DNA of 64,000 nucleotides from Ailurus styani (GCA_002007465.1 LNAC01000688.1:310929-374928); one strand, 5' to 3'. Positions 1-12,305 are shown, counted from the stretch's first letter. Program-made: numbers and translations. Notes: generated by a model from the sequence alone, not told the origin.

Positions 1-1870
1 TTATAATGCTATATATCCTGGCCGGAGGTCAGGCTATCATGAAGCATCCATTTCTGAAGTCAGAGTGCCTGGGTTTTAATGCCAAGATCCTCTTCTGACT
101 AGATCTCACCTTAGGAAATTTATGTACTTTCTCTAAGTTTCTATCATGGTAGTTACTATTTCCATTGCTATTATTTTATTATCACCATCATCATTATCAT
201 CTTCATCCTTCTCTCCTAAGAAAGGAGGGAAGATGTTGACCTTTTTTGAGGGCTGATGGGAAAACCTCACAGGGTCTGTGCTGTTTCTATTGGGCTGCCT
301 ATCTCACACCTGACCTGCACTCCCATGAGCTCCAATCAATCTGGTTGGTCTCTCTTAGACAAACCAACAGATAGACTTCTCAGATTTCTCTGACATGTTC
401 TTTTTTTGTTGTTGTTCATCCCATTATATATATTAAAAAAAAAAGACATTCCTTTTGCCTATAATGAATGAGTTGATGCCTGGTCCTGGAATTCTGCTTC
501 CATGGAAAACCATGAAAATAAATATGTGTTAAGTTAAAGCACAGTGCCCATTCTGAGTTCATTTCTGCCTATTTATAGACATTGTCTGCATAGAGATGAC
601 AAAGAGTTGGCATCCAGAGAATGAATCAAGAAGATGCCCCAGAATGTGTCATTGCTAAATTCAATGTGCTTCACAATGACTCATTCACGTGCTCTCCTTG
701 GTATTTACTAGCTAGATAGTTAGAAAGTTAAATACTTGAATCTTGTTGATCATCAAGCCCAAAAATGATCTTTGCAGCAAGTAAGGTATACCTCTATTAT
801 ACTACAGAGACAGAAAGCCAGAGATTATTGTTTATTTTAAATTTCAGGACCTTCATATTAAGGAGCTTCACTGTGTAAACAAGAGCGCAGTGGTAACTTA
901 ACTAATTAAAGATTCATTTACAAGGAAAAGAGTCAGATAGATTGCAATAATGGTAAGTCTAACTACTTAGTATTCCCTGTAGTTTGTCTGCTGATATAAA
1001 AGTAAGAACAAATGTGATTGTACACTATTAAAGATTATTAAGCATGGCAAGTGTAAAATTACTTCTGTAATGCATGTTTTCCCTTAAAATCACTGAGTGA
1101 TCTTGAAGGCCCAAGGCTTAAGGCACTTGTTAAAACACATCCATCTCCAGACATCCAACTGTCAAATGCAGCTGCCTAACAGGGAGGCCTAACAAAGAGA
1201 AGTCTGCTGCCACCTATGCATGCTGAGAGAACTGGAATGTTTCCTGGATTAAAGCTCACACTGACCCAGCTGTCTTGAAGGTTTGCAGAAGGCCTTAGAG
1301 AGCTTCCCAAAAGGTTGCTGGAGACAAAGTTGATTTGTTCTAATTACTTCAAAGAGGACATGAAATTGTTTGTAGAGCCCATTGTGAGCACTCTGTTATT
1401 ATGAAGGGTGATCCAAATAACACTCTCTAACAGTAGGATATAGTTAAATAGCTGAACATTTATTGCTGTTCTCATTTTCAAAGGATGCCAGAGAAAAAAG
1501 ATTTCTACCCACCTACGATGAATTCTCAGAGGGGAAATGGTCTCTCAGGGAATAGAAATCCATGGGAGATTCAAGTTTAGTGTCTCCTCTTGACCACATA
1601 TTTTGTGACCTAGTTCAAGAATCTGACTTTTGATGTCTCTGTCTCCTTACTATGGGTCCAGAAATTACTATAGAACTAGTGAGTGAAAGCTGCAGGGATA
1701 TAGATTTTGGCTTGATAGAAGGAAGGACTCCCCAGTGAACATCACTGCCTATCACTGAAATTTTCTCCTTGGGGAATAGATTCTTGATCATTACAAGGAC
1801 ACAAGTTGGGCAAAGTTAGTAAAACAAAATAACGTGGATCAGGTAAAATGTTATCAGTCTTTTAAAATTT
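1..1870. other. Unassigned non-coding stretch
   Basis: I recognise no gene or confident repeat here. There is a short (ATC)n-like low-complexity run at about 170-206. The part at about 1,100-1,420 reads as unique sequence without simple repeats. All frames are heavily interrupted. Confidence 0.6.
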
Positions 1871-1879
1871 ATTTCAAAT

Positions 1880-2030
1880 AAATCCCATAGCCACCCTGGG
1901 TGGTAGATATTATCCTTATTTTATAGGTGAGCACCATGTGGTATGGAATGGTAAAATGGTTTTCTGAACATCACACAGTTTATAATGAGAAATGTATTTG
2001 AGGGCAACTCTTTCAGACTTCAATGTCCAC
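1880..2030 (-). repeat. MIR SINE fragment (minus)
   Basis: The plus strand reads as the reverse complement of the MIR core: a GGTGGTAGATATTATCC stretch, TTATTTTATAGGTGAG, then ACATCACACAGTTTATAATGAG. These correspond to the usual 'ggtaggtattattatcc ... gaggaaactgagg ... cacacagctagtaag' order of an inverted MIR. It is highly diverged, as expected of an element predating the placental radiation. Confidence 0.6.
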
Positions 2031-3650
2031 CCCCCCCTCACTGAACACAGATGCTATGGATAGGAACCCTGAATTAAGCAGAGCTCAGGTGAAACAATGC
2101 ATGAATAACTGGGGCCTCTTGGTTTTTATAAATTGTCCTAATCTTTAGTTCCAATTCCCATATAAGTTCAGAACCTTCCTATGATTTTACACCTTATATC
2201 ATAGTGACTCCGTAGTTTCTTCTCCTAAGTCCATGTAGACTTCTTGCTTCTGAATCCCATCAGACAAGATACAATGATCTCCCAATTCTTTGTTTACCAG
2301 AATACAACCAATCCCACTCAAGACTTACTGTGTTTCCTTGCTTTATTAAAGACCATGAGGATGGCAGGGAACACATCGCACTCCACACTATTCCGCCATA
2401 TCACCTGGCTACCTTTATGCTCCTCCTAGATTTCCTTGGAATATCCAGCCCACCTTCCACCCTTTCCACTCGCTTACAGGATACGCTTGCTAAACTGGTC
2501 TACTGTCTTTAATTCTTTGAAATCTGAGGTGGGGAAAAACCAGTTTTTCTTCATCTCTTCCACAAAATTATCTCTTAATCAGGGGCTACAATTTTTGGAT
2601 AAATTTGTGATATAGAAGCCAGCAAAACATAATTGCCTTGTTATTTTACAGCAATAACCCTGGCAGCAGTTTAGTATAAGAATTATCAGGGATGTGGCTG
2701 GAACCGGGGAAACAAATTAAGGTCATTTCAATAGTCTAGAAAAAAAAAAGTGAAAGGGCCTAGGCTAACTTACAGGTTGAGATCTCAGTCCTCAACTGTT
2801 TGAGGCTGGTTGAAAGCCATCCCTTTCACTGCCTTCCATATTACCCTTCATCTTCCCCTCACCCTCACCCTGGTAATGAGAAGACACTCAGGAGAAGTTA
2901 ATGCATTGAGAACCACCACCAGAGCGTGCCTTTATAGTGACAGAAATTGAAAAGGGAATAAAATTTGTCATAGAGGTTGTTGCTGGGGGAAAGTCAAGAA
3001 ACAGGAGACAAGTTTAGATCCATGAAGACAGATGAAGACTAAAAACAAGAGAACAGGAGAAATAATGAATGGGATGAGGTTGTGCATCAAAAAGTAGAAT
3101 AGATAAAGTGATAAGCAGGGTGTGGTGAGTGTATCATTTAAGGGAAAGAAAAAATGAACACAATTCTTAGAGGAGAACATAGATTTCATTAGAGTTTTAG
3201 TTTCTAAATATAGGTTGCTAAGGTCTTTGACATTCCAGACACCCTTTGAGTAAGAAATGGGAAGGTGCCAAAAGTTAATAACAGTCTGTTCCATATTAGA
3301 ATCCATATCTCTTGATAAGGAAGGAGTAGGTTGAGTTTGGGAAGGATTCCAAATCCCAAGCTACTATTAGAAAGAGAAGCTACTTCATGTAGTTCAGAGA
3401 ATGTGCTCCACTGGTGCAAGACCATGTCCCAGTCCTAGAAGGTGAGACCAAGATCAGAAATTAAGGAATAGGACTCAAATGGATGATGGAACCATAAGAT
3501 TGAAGAGTAGGGAAAATACATATAGTGAAAATAAGTCAAAAACAAGTAAAAGAGGCCTAAGGAAAACATGCCATTGGAGCAATGACTCCATTGTGTAGAC
3601 ATAAAAAGAATGTGTGGGGGATTGTTGGAAGGTCCTGTGCCATCACCCCT
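2031..3650. other. Unassigned non-coding stretch
   Basis: No gene is supportable. Open frames on the minus strand (2,968-3,306, 3,204-3,425, 3,435-3,653) overlap each other, have low-complexity composition and match no family I know. There is a C-rich homopolymer at 2,030-2,037. Confidence 0.55.
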
Positions 3651-3654
3651 CATA

Positions 3655-3800
3655 AATATCTCTACATTTCCCTCCTCTCCATTCCCACTGCTGCAGCTAC
3701 TTTATTTTACTTCTAAATTATCATACCAACTCCCTTATCATCAACCTGTCTCCACATTCCCTTCTTTTGCATAGCCACACTACAGCTAGAGTAGTTTCTC
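3655..3800 (+). repeat. L2-like LINE fragment (plus)
   Basis: A pyrimidine-rich run with CTCCTCTCCATTCCC, CCTGTCTCCACATTCCC and CCACACTACAGCTAGAGTAG resembles the L2 3' half ('...cagcagccagagtgatc'). The assignment rests on recalled consensus only. Confidence 0.4.
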
Positions 3801-4543
3801 AAATACGAGTGAAGGCTTTCTGAGCAAGATGGCAAGCTGAGTTCACATATCTGCTTTGTTGTTTTTGTTATTAATAAAATACAATCATAATAATTATTCA
3901 GAGGTTGTTGTACCAGGAAAACAAAGAGAATAGGCCTGGATCATCAGCAAAACAGAGATTTTTACAACTTCCTGGAGAACAAAAGATGTACAGCAGAGCC
4001 CTGACTAATGAAAGAGCCAGGACCTGGCATTCTAGAGTATTTCTGGAGGGAAGAAAAGCAGAAATGAGTGAAAGTTTAAACAGAACCCTGAAGAGATATT
4101 CAAGTCTTGGTGAGTACAGGTCTCACAGAAAGTAATGAAAAGAAATCAGGAGTAATATTAGAAATCCTTATATCAAGAAATACATAGTACTATTCTTCTA
4201 TATAAATGGAGATAGATTCAATACCAGGAAAAAAGTGAACTGCTTTTTATTTTTTTTTAACCCCCAACAAGTTAAATGAACTACTTAGATGAAAATAAGC
4301 ATACAATTTAGGAAATACTCAGCTAAGACCAAGCTTTTTGTGTATCATTAATCCACATATCTGAAAAATTGAGAATAATTACTTATGTGAGTAAAATCTG
4401 CAGTATAAAAGTGCCAAGTTAAAAAAAACCACAAAAAACAGGAAGACCTTATGACAAAAAGAAAAGGTGAGATCATAATTATAACTTTTGCCTTCAGTTA
4501 GTGTATAAAATAATGAAAGAAAATTTTAAAAAGATAAAATTTT

Positions 4544-4747
4544 GGAGCACCTGGAAGGGTGGCTCTGTTGGTTGATCAACTCTTGATTTCAGTTCAGGTC
4601 ATGATCTTAAGATCTTGAAATAATCCCCACGTTGGGTTCCATGCTCAGCAGGGAGTCTGCTTGAGATTCTGTCTCTCTCCCTCATCCCTCCCCAACTCAT
4701 GCTTTCTCTCTCTTTCTAAAATAAATATATAAATCCTTATAAAAATA
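4544..4747 (+). mobile_element. Can-SINE, old diverged copy (plus)
   Basis: Can-SINEs are non-autonomous elements with a tRNA-Lys-derived head containing internal RNA polymerase III A and B boxes, a (TC)n tract and an A-rich tail, mobilised by L1. This copy starts GGAGCACCTGG, keeps the B-box region GGTCATGATC at about 4,598-4,607, the CAGCAGGGAGTCTGC block and a CT-rich run, and ends in AATAAATATATAAATCC. The A-box side is much altered. No convincing TSD is visible, consistent with age. Confidence 0.85.
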
Positions 4748-4845
4748 ACAAAAATTTAGGTAGAGGGGTAAAAATATATCTTTGAAGTCTTCCATCAAGA
4801 AAAACCTAAATGAAGAAAGATGAAAAACACAAGCTAAAAGACAAG

Positions 4846-5041
4846 AGGAAGAGTGCCTCTGTGGCTCAGTTGGTTAAATGTCTGCCTTTAGCTCTGGTCA
4901 TGATCCCTGGATCCTGGGATCTAGTCTGGTGTTGGGCTTCCTGCTCAATGGGGAGTTTGCTTCTCCCTCTGCCTCTCTCTCCTGTTCATGCTCACTCCCT
5001 TTCTCTCCCAAAAATAAATAAATAAAATCTTAAAAAAAAAA
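4846..5041 (+). mobile_element. Can-SINE (plus)
   Basis: The head reads GTGCCTCTGTGGCTCAGTTGG, followed by a (TC)n tract and an AAATAAATAAATAAAATC tail with a long A run. Flanking TSD candidates are AAAAGACAAG (4,836-4,845) and AAAAGATAAG (5,042-5,051), one mismatch. The GTTAAATG spacing marks an older subfamily than the GTTAAAGCC copies elsewhere in the window. Confidence 0.93.
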
Positions 5042-6159
5042 AAAAGATAAGTTGGATGGACAATCAACTTCAGAAAGGCCCACTATAACTATCAGAGATT
5101 CCAGAAAAAGTGAAAAGGTAAAAATAAATCAGTAAGTGGGGGGAGTAAAATTGTCAGTGAAATCAAAGAAGAAATTCTTTGATTTGAGGTCTGAAAAGAG
5201 ACATGAAGCTTCCATGTGATCACATCTCACACAATTTTAACATGATGAAATTTTTTTAAAGACCATGAACTAGTCATTCTCTTCTTGAAATTTCAGAACA
5301 GCAAGGGTAAAGAGAGGATTCTAAAAATTTTCAAAGAGAAGGAAAGACAACAATGCTGCCTCCAAAGCAACTGAAAAGGACCTGGCATTGAGTGTTTCTT
5401 TAGCCAGATGGAAAAAGTAGAGAAAACTTCACAGTAGCTGAGAGGTCCACCAAGCAACCTATGGACAGCTAAAAGTTAAGCACATGCATGAGAAAAAGTC
5501 AAATGTGAACATACTCATAAATTTAAGTTAACTTCCTGACAACATTATTTGAGGAGTAAAGTTGAGCAGAAAACACCAAAACAAAGAAAAAGAAAGAAAA
5601 GATATAAGAAAGATTATATCTAAGCTAGGGGTATGAAATCTTAGGAAAATAGCAATGCAGTCAACTTAAAATGCTGTGGTTCAAAGTAGCAGAGATGAAG
5701 GTGAGCCAAAGAAAACACTTTCTGTAAGAAAATCAGAAGTTTCCCGCTCTGGAGAGAATGAATAAGACAAAGGCATTAGATATGTGATGAAACAGGCTTT
5801 TGCTTCTCCTCTCATCAATAAATAATGACAAAAGCAGATTTGCCAGGAAAATTCATGTTCAAAACATGCAACAAACTAAAATATGCCAGAACTTTGAGAA
5901 ATGATGAATGTATACAGATGACATTATCAGCATATGATTCTTGTATAAGTAACACAAGTGTCACCAGTTAGGCTTTATATACAGGAAATGCTAAGTTCCT
6001 GCTTTGCAGTGAATAGCATCTGCAAAATCAACATTATATAAATGTTGCTTGTCAGATTAAAATTTTTGAATAAACCTCTCAATGAAAGCATGGGTAACTT
6101 AAGTATCACAGAACAGAATGTGAAGTTTTGACCTCTCTATGTACCTGAATAACAGAAGA

Positions 6160-6373
6160 CTTTTTGTTTTTTTTATCCTTTTTAAAAGATTTTATTTATT
6201 TGAGAGAGAGAGATCAAGAGAGCGTGAGCAGGGGTGGAGGTGAGGCAGAGGGAGAGGGAGAAGCAGAATCCCTGCTGAGCAGATAACCTGATGTGGGGCT
6301 TGACCCCAGGACCCTGAGATCACGACCTGAGCCAAAGGCAGATGCTTAACTGACTGAGCCACCCAGGTGCCCT
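6160..6373 (-). mobile_element. Can-SINE (minus)
   Basis: It reads in reverse: T-rich tail, AAAGATTTTATTTATTTGAG, a GA-rich tract, GATCACGACCTGAGCC and the inverted head ACTGAGCCACCCAGGTGCCC ending at 6,372. Probable 13 bp TSDs are TGAATAACAGAAG (6,147-6,159) and TCAATAACATAAG (6,374-6,386), two mismatches. Confidence 0.93.
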
Positions 6374-6717
6374 TCAATAACATAAGTTAAGGCACAACCC
6401 AGATACACTGGAGTTGGACATGGGGTCAGGAGAGAGAATCAGAAAACCAGTTTCAGTATGTCCACTCCAAAGTGATGAGATGCTATTAAAGATAGGGAAA
6501 ATTGAGATTACTATATATTACTCCAAATTATATAGTTAAAGTAGTACTAAAAAGGTGACATATCTTGCAAAGTTTCCAGAGTAGAGAGAAATTCTATATA
6601 AATGAGACAAATTTGTCACTATCATTGCAGAATGTGAATTTGTAGTGTGCAACGTGACAAATCTTAAAAGCACAGGCATGTTATTTAGAGATGAGTAAGT
6701 AGATAATGCCAAAAAAA

Positions 6718-6856
6718 GGAAGGAAGGAAGGAAGGAAGGAAGGAAGGAAGGAAGGAAGGAAGGAAGGAAGGAAGGAGAGAGGGAGGGAGGAAGGAAGGAA
6801 GGAAGGAAAGAAGGAAGGAAGGAAGGAAGGAAGGAAGGAAGGAAGGAAGGAAGGAA
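6718..6856. repeat. (GGAA)n tetranucleotide array, 139 bp
   Basis: Almost pure GGAA repeats form an uninterrupted purine strand. The only breaks are GAGAGAGGGAGGGAGG near 6,775-6,790 and one AAAG unit near 6,808. The complementary (TTCC)n strand produces an artefactual open frame rich in Phe-Leu-Pro-Ser across 6,536-6,925. Confidence 0.97.
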
Positions 6857-6859
6857 ATG

Positions 6860-7960
6860 AAATGCAGGACTAATTAAAGCTAGTTGTCTTTGGGTGTTAT
6901 CCTGTGGGTAGTACAAAGTTGTCATCCTGATATACTGGGGTTAGTAGATGAAGGAAGGTTTGGAACAAGGGACTCTTGGTTTTCATTTTAAACTCTTTTC
7001 TTTCCCATTTATTTATTTTATTTTTAACCAGATTAACATATTACATTGATAAAAGTTAAACAAAGTATGTCTTGTCAGGAGAAGAGGGAGCAAGGGGTTG
7101 AGGAATCAGTTGAGGATTTCGTTCCATTTTCTGAACTGGCACAATGAATTAGTGCCAAACATGATACAAGAGCAGGGTATTCCAATTTTTATTTCTGTGT
7201 TTGTTATACCACTCACAGCCCTCCCTCCTACTGAGCTAGAATTAAATTGTTTTGGGAAGTAGCCCAGGTGCTTTTGATGTGCATGATTAGTATTTAAAAT
7301 AATAATGCCAACTCATTTTGTAACTCATAATAAAATGATTCTCTCCTTCACAGGGTGACCTGGTGGCTGGGGATGCCCAGGTTTCCCCAGCCTGTGGATG
7401 AAGCTGACTTGAGGTGTAGCCTCTTGTTCTGCATACAGAATGAGGCCACATTAGGCTCATTAATTCGTGAGCACTCTTTATCCTAATATTGATAGGCTGT
7501 TGCAGCATTTAGGTCACCTTTAGTTTCAAGCTGATATTTACTTCACATCAAAATTAATGAACATACAGGAACAATTCAACAAATGCAAGAATCCCCTGAA
7601 AATGAGAAACACTTTAGCTTCCAGAGAAGGGTTACATTGGTTTTAGCACAATAGGTGCTAATGAAATCTACATACAATAAAATGAATAGCAACTGCTCAA
7701 AGGATCATTTGGCATTTGGTGGGATTGTTTGCTTGGGGTAGGATTCTCTCCCTTCCCACATTCAGGAGTCTTCCTATAAGATTATAGGTATCTATGAAGT
7801 GTGACATCTCAATCCTAACCTTTACATTCTTTATCTCTTATTTCTAAGATTCACTGACTATGTGACAAATATAAGATAATGTTGGAACCATAAATTTTAT
7901 GGCTATTGAAACAGTCTCTTTCTTAAAAACTTAATTGGGCCAAAATGTAGTACTTATATT
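6860..7960. other. Unassigned non-coding stretch
   Basis: No recognisable gene or confident repeat. A polypyrimidine run followed by CACAG near 7,341-7,353 looks like a splice acceptor with about 48 open codons after it, but no donor or homology supports an exon. Confidence 0.5.
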
Positions 7961-7977
7961 AGCCTATTACATTTCTA

Positions 7978-8173
7978 TTTTTTTAAAATATTTTATTTAT
8001 TTATTTGACACAGAGAGAGAGATCACAAGTAAGCTGAGAGGCAGGCAGAGAGAGAGGAGGAAGCAGACTCCCCACCGAGCAGAGAGCCCGATGAGGGCCT
8101 CGATCCCAGGACCCTGAGATCATGACCTGAGCCGAAGGCAGAGGCTTTAACCCACTGAGCCACCCAGGCGCCC
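7978..8173 (-). mobile_element. Can-SINE (minus), clear TSD
   Basis: Reverse-oriented copy with TTTGACACAGAGAGAGAG, GATCATGACCTGAGCC and the terminal GCCACCCAGGCGCCC. The 17 bp TSDs are AGCCTATTACATTTCTA (7,961-7,977) and AGCCTCTTACATTTCTA (8,174-8,190), one mismatch. The GCTTTAACCCACTGAGCC head (GTTAAAGC type) places it in the younger, mustelid-like group. Confidence 0.97.
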
Positions 8174-8689
8174 AGCCTCTTACATTTCTAAATCATGTTA
8201 TATTCTGTAGAGATTTTAATGTCTCATATCTTGTCTCATTTTGAGCCTTAAAAAACAATGCTGCAAGTTTGTTAAGGAAGCTACCCATTCCATTTTAAAA
8301 GTGAAGAAAGGAATACTCACTATAGGACCATGGTGTAGGTTTTCATAAAAGATTCCAATGTGTTCTTTCATTCTTTGAAATGAAACAAAAAATTGAGGAA
8401 ACAACTTGAACGTTGTTTTTCATTAGTGCTTACTGTGTGGAGAGTAGGTTATTGAGGTATATGTTTTCTCTCTTCTGCTTATATTTAACAAGTTAGGAGG
8501 GCTGATTTACTTACTTGTAGTGCATTTAAAATCATATTTAGGACATTTAAAATTTAGTCATTTACCTGGGCCATGGATTCCAAAGGGATTGTGGATAGTG
8601 CCACCCAGATTCACCTAACCAGGGAACAGAATTGCTTAGCAGAGTCTGAAGGAACAGACCAGACTCCAGTATGACAGAAGATTGAGCTT

Positions 8690-8850
8690 CAAAACATAGA
8701 TCCATCACTTGACTTCAGAGCCCTGGGCAAGTCTTTGATTTGTTCTTCATTAACTCAACAACCAGCTCTCAAGAGCAAATTAGATGAGATATTATCTGTG
8801 AGTGTGACTAGCTCAGGGTATACATCATGAGTACATGTTGAATTTTTTCT
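8690..8850 (+). repeat. MIR SINE fragment (plus)
   Basis: It contains CCATCACTTGACTTCAGAGCC, CTGGGCAAGTCTTTGA, CAAATTAGATGAGATATTATC and GTACATGTTGAAT in MIR order (tRNA-like part, core, 3' end). Strongly diverged. Confidence 0.55.
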
Positions 8851-8960
8851 GTTCCCTACAGATAATGGTTCAATTGAGTATTTATTTAAAAAATCAAAAT
8901 AAGATTTTTGATCCTCTGCCTGTTAACTGGTTTCACTGATGATGTTTAAAAAAAAAAACC

Positions 8961-8992
8961 AAAATAAATAAATAAATAAATAAATAAATAAA
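8961..8992. repeat. (AAAT)n short tandem repeat
   Basis: Runs of AAATAAATAAAT embedded in an A/C-rich low-complexity segment that continues to about 9,010. Confidence 0.9.
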
Positions 8993-9009
8993 CCCAAAAA
9001 AACCAAAAA

Positions 9010-10340
9010 CAAGAAACAGCTCAGTGAAATTTCTGTTCTGCATAGCTACATTTAAATTGATGCTGTGAACTGTTTCTGAGTTTTGAGTTTAGGAATCTAG
9101 TTGGCCTTTTCTACCCAAAGAAAAACTTATCATCTTCATCTCTAATAAATGGCAACACCTTAATTTATAATTCAAAAGGAGAAATAACACACATGTGGCT
9201 GTCAGGAAAGGGTAAGCACTTTAGAAATGACTTTTGTGAAAGATTATGCAGTCTATCTACTGTACCTTATCACTGCAGAGGGAAAACGATGTTTCTTTTG
9301 ATAAAGACAGGACAAGGAGCACATCCAAATCGATACGTGGAGAATTTAATCCTACAAGCTGTCAGAATCACAAACAGAAAGTGAATGTTAATGACAGGAA
9401 AGCAAACATGTTTATTGTGGAAAGGTTACAGGTGAGAAGCCTGCTTGGCCCCCTAGAAGAGGCACTGGTGACATGACCCATGGATCCTAAACTTTGTCAT
9501 CAGTTTTTCTTTAAAGAACTAAAACATGCTATGTAGCATGTCAGCTTTCAAAATCCGAAGGTTATATTCCCTGTCTTTAGTCTACAAATATGACAAGGGT
9601 TTATACCCATCTAAAGTATATTTTTAAAGTCAGCTGTAATGCAGATGCATTTTTCAATGTATTTAAATTTATGTTTACAAATTGGCAAACAAAGACAAAA
9701 ATGGAGAAAATAATGCAATGAATATGCTGAAGCTCATCAACTAAATATAAAGCATCACAATCTTGGCACTTTTGTTTTATCCGTTATTTTGTTTTTCTTC
9801 TTCTTTTACTTTTTTCTTTGATGGATCATTTTAAGCACAAAGAGCCATTCATTCCTAAATATTTCAGTAAGTATCCTTTAAAAACATAGACTCTTACAAA
9901 ACCACAGTGCTATTATTTTGTCTGACATAATTAAATATAATTTCCTGATGTCATCTCACATTTAGTACATAATAAAATATCTTTCTCAAAATGTGTTTTT
10001 ACAATTGTTTTCCTGAATCAGGATCCAAAAATGATTATGCACATTTTTAAAGTGACAAATTAACAAATAGCTTGAATAAATAACTCAAATAAGACATTAT
10101 ATCAGATTCGCAGACTTGCATCCCTGAAGCAAATTATACATTATATGTTAATTGAAAAAATAAAAAAAAATTATATCAAAGTAAATAAAATGTGGTCAAA
10201 TGTTCAATCACCACAAATATCCACTTGAAACAATATTATGGTGATATTTATATTGCTAAAGCAATGCTTATGCTCTCCAGGTAACATGTATTAATATTTG
10301 TTTTAAAAACAAAGTGTTTATGGTAGTTAACCTTGGTAAA
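9010..10340. other. Unassigned AT-rich stretch
   Basis: No gene is supportable. Two overlapping plus-strand frames (9,193-9,384 and 9,246-9,476) are short, mutually out of frame and match nothing I recognise. Base composition is strongly AT-biased with A-rich runs near 10,150. Confidence 0.5.
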
Positions 10341-10349
10341 GCTTGAGAT

Positions 10350-10870
10350 AGTTGAATAGTTCTGCATTGGCAAGAATGTAGTGAATCAGAGCAATTGTCT
10401 TTGACACTAGAGGAGATAATGAAAGATAATGAAAGTCAAAAGAAAGTGTTCTTCCCACTTAACATCACATACCCACTCCTGGGGATTTATTCTAGGGAAG
10501 GAATTCAGACAAAGTGAAACAAATTGTACATACATGGCTTTTCATAACAATATAATCTTTAAAAGGAAAAATGTAATAGAGAAAACAAGTAAACCCACAC
10601 TATTACATTAGGTAACTAAATGTCTTATAGTAACTCAAGGTGATATCATGCAGTCATTAAAATGATGAGTATAAAGAATAGCAAGTAACATAGAAAAATT
10701 TAAATACATAAAATTAAATGGAAATAAAAACACAAACTGTGCATATTTTTACTATAATATAGAAATATATAGGAACACAGATTAAGTATTGAAAGGAAAC
10801 ACAAAAAATGAAAATAATTATTTAGGATTTGGGGGATATGAGTGAACATTAAAAAAAAGAAGAAGGCTTA
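10350..10870 (+). mobile_element. Old L1M-type 3' fragment (plus)
   Basis: The sequence carries L1 3' features: ACTCCTGGGGATTTATTCTAG, GTCATTAAAATGATGAG, ACATAGAAAAATTTAAATAC, and TAATTATTTAGGATTTGGG, which parallel 'tatgcagccattaaaaatcatg...atggaaaatgc...ctctgggtgg'. It is too diverged for a subfamily call and has no intact frame. Confidence 0.45.
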
Positions 10871-10994
10871 TTCTTTTTCAATAGTTCATTTAATATTACT
10901 CACCATCCAACCTATAGGCAAGTATAAAAAAATGATAATTACCAATAATATCACCACCCCCAAAGTAATCACTAATATTTTAGCTAAATACATG

Positions 10995-11071
10995 CACACA
11001 CACACATATACATATATGTATGTGTGTATATATATATGGTTTTATATTTTTTCTATATGTATATATATATG
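10995..11071. repeat. Composite CA/TA/TG dinucleotide repeat
   Basis: (CA)n runs into ATATACATATATGTATGTGTGTATATATATATGG and a further TATATGTATATATATAT block. Partly self-complementary. Confidence 0.9.
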
Positions 11072-11559
11072 ATTTTGTTATCTACTCTGAAATATCATGA
11101 GTATTTTCTCATATCAGAGAATTTTTCATTAAATTTTTGTATCAGTCTACTCAACTGTTTCTTATTATTGAACAATTTGATTTCTGGTGTTGGGGAGGAA
11201 AAAATTTTTACTCTGGCCTCAAGATTCTTCTGGCTGGTCTAAGAATTAAATTGACGTGAGACAGATTAACAGGAGAAAATCGAATTTAAGTATGTACATG
11301 TAAGAAATGCACATAAACATGACAGATTCCAAAGACAATCAGGCAGAATTGGTATATTCCTCATCTTGAACTAAAGTATAGTTCAAGGTATATGAGCTTG
11401 AGGTATATATATATCATCTTGAACTAAGAAGAATGGTGTAGGGGTACAGACATCAAAGGGAAAAAAGCCAATTTATAGGAAAATGAAAAGAAATAAATGG
11501 TAAACAAATATTTTCTGTGCCATGCAGAAACAATATGACTTAGAAAGGACTTTGATCAA

Positions 11560-11752
11560 GGGCGCCTGGATGGCTCAGTTGTTAAATGTTTGCCTTCAGC
11601 TCAGGTCATGATTCCAGGGTCCTGGGATGGATTGAGCCCCACATCAGGCTCCCTGCTCAGCAGGAAGCCTGCTTCTCCTCTCCCACTCTCCTGCTTGTGT
11701 TCCCTTCTTGTTGTATATCTCTGTCAAATAAATAAAACCTTTAAGAAAAAAA
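11560..11752 (+). mobile_element. Can-SINE (plus), perfect 16 bp TSD
   Basis: The head is GGGCGCCTGGATGGCTCAGTT and the tail AATAAATAAAACCTTTAAG. The TSD AAAGGACTTTGATCAA is identical at 11,544-11,559 and 11,753-11,768, so the insertion is comparatively recent. A 107-codon frame that starts in it (11,590-11,913) is an artefact. Confidence 0.97.
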
Positions 11753-11768
11753 AAAGGACTTTGATCAA

Positions 11769-12099
11769 ACAGGCCTCGCTAGGCTCCTCCTTGTCGACTA
11801 TACCTACTTCGTATTATACTGTAGTTATTTTTGATGATCGTGCCCTTGTTGAACTAGGTTCTGTACTTAAATTATTTTATGCATTTAAGAGGAAGGTCAG
11901 AGGTTCTTCCTGAGTCATTTCGGCCTTTATTGCTTTCAGCTCAAAATAATCTGCATGCCAAAGTGGCCCACATTGGGGCAACTTATTCACTTGCAATGAT
12001 ACAATGATATTGTAACTTATTCACTTGCAGTATATACATTTGCAATGCTTCCTTAGCAACAACACTAACCAGAGGAATTGTAGCCACCACAAAACTTGT
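11769..12099. other. Unassigned non-coding stretch
   Basis: No repeat or gene is recognised. It lies between a SINE and an inverted MIR. Confidence 0.45.
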
Positions 12100-12305
12100 A
12101 CCAATTATATGCTGATCCCTAAAGGGAACAATTCATAGGTGTTTTCTGTAATTCTCAACATTATTTTTTTACAGTAGATCCATTTTAATTATGAAGAAAT
12201 AGAGGACACAGACGTTAAACAATTTATACAATATAACTAACAAAACAATTAGCCAAGCTAAAATCTGAGTCAACCAGATGGAAAATTTATGTTCTTTTCC
12301 ACCCA
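12100..12305 (-). repeat. MIR SINE fragment (minus)
   Basis: Inverted MIR pattern: TTCTCAACATTATTTTTTTACAG, then GAAGAAATAGAGGACACAGA, CAATTAGCCAAGCTAAAATCTGAG, corresponding to 'ttacagatgaggaaactgaggcacagag ... gtggcagagctggga'. Confidence 0.55.

Larger units (their letters stand above)
3850..6150 (+). mobile_element. Old HAL1/L1M-like LINE fragment (plus), interrupted by two SINEs
   Basis: Recognisable blocks include the ORF1-like stretch near 3,905-4,135 (a 76-codon open frame ending in RSHRK), a block at 5,245-5,400 (dispersed match to 'gaccaggaactagtcattctctt...agaacagcaag...aaagagaaggaaa') and adenine-rich sequence between. These match the half-L1 (HAL1) or L1ME order in the plus direction. 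The frame is open only over short stretches, so the copy is inactive. Two Can-SINEs (about 4.54 and 4.85 kb) inserted later. An old L1 of another subfamily is the alternative. Confidence 0.5.

Noticed and set aside
6536..6925. 129-codon minus-strand open frame rich in Phe-Leu-Pro-Ser
   Set aside because: It is translation of the (GGAA)n/(TTCC)n array, not a protein.
7341..7500. Possible exon after TTCTCTCCTTCACAG
   Set aside because: A good acceptor and 48 open codons, but no matching donor, no similarity, and acceptor-like sites are common.
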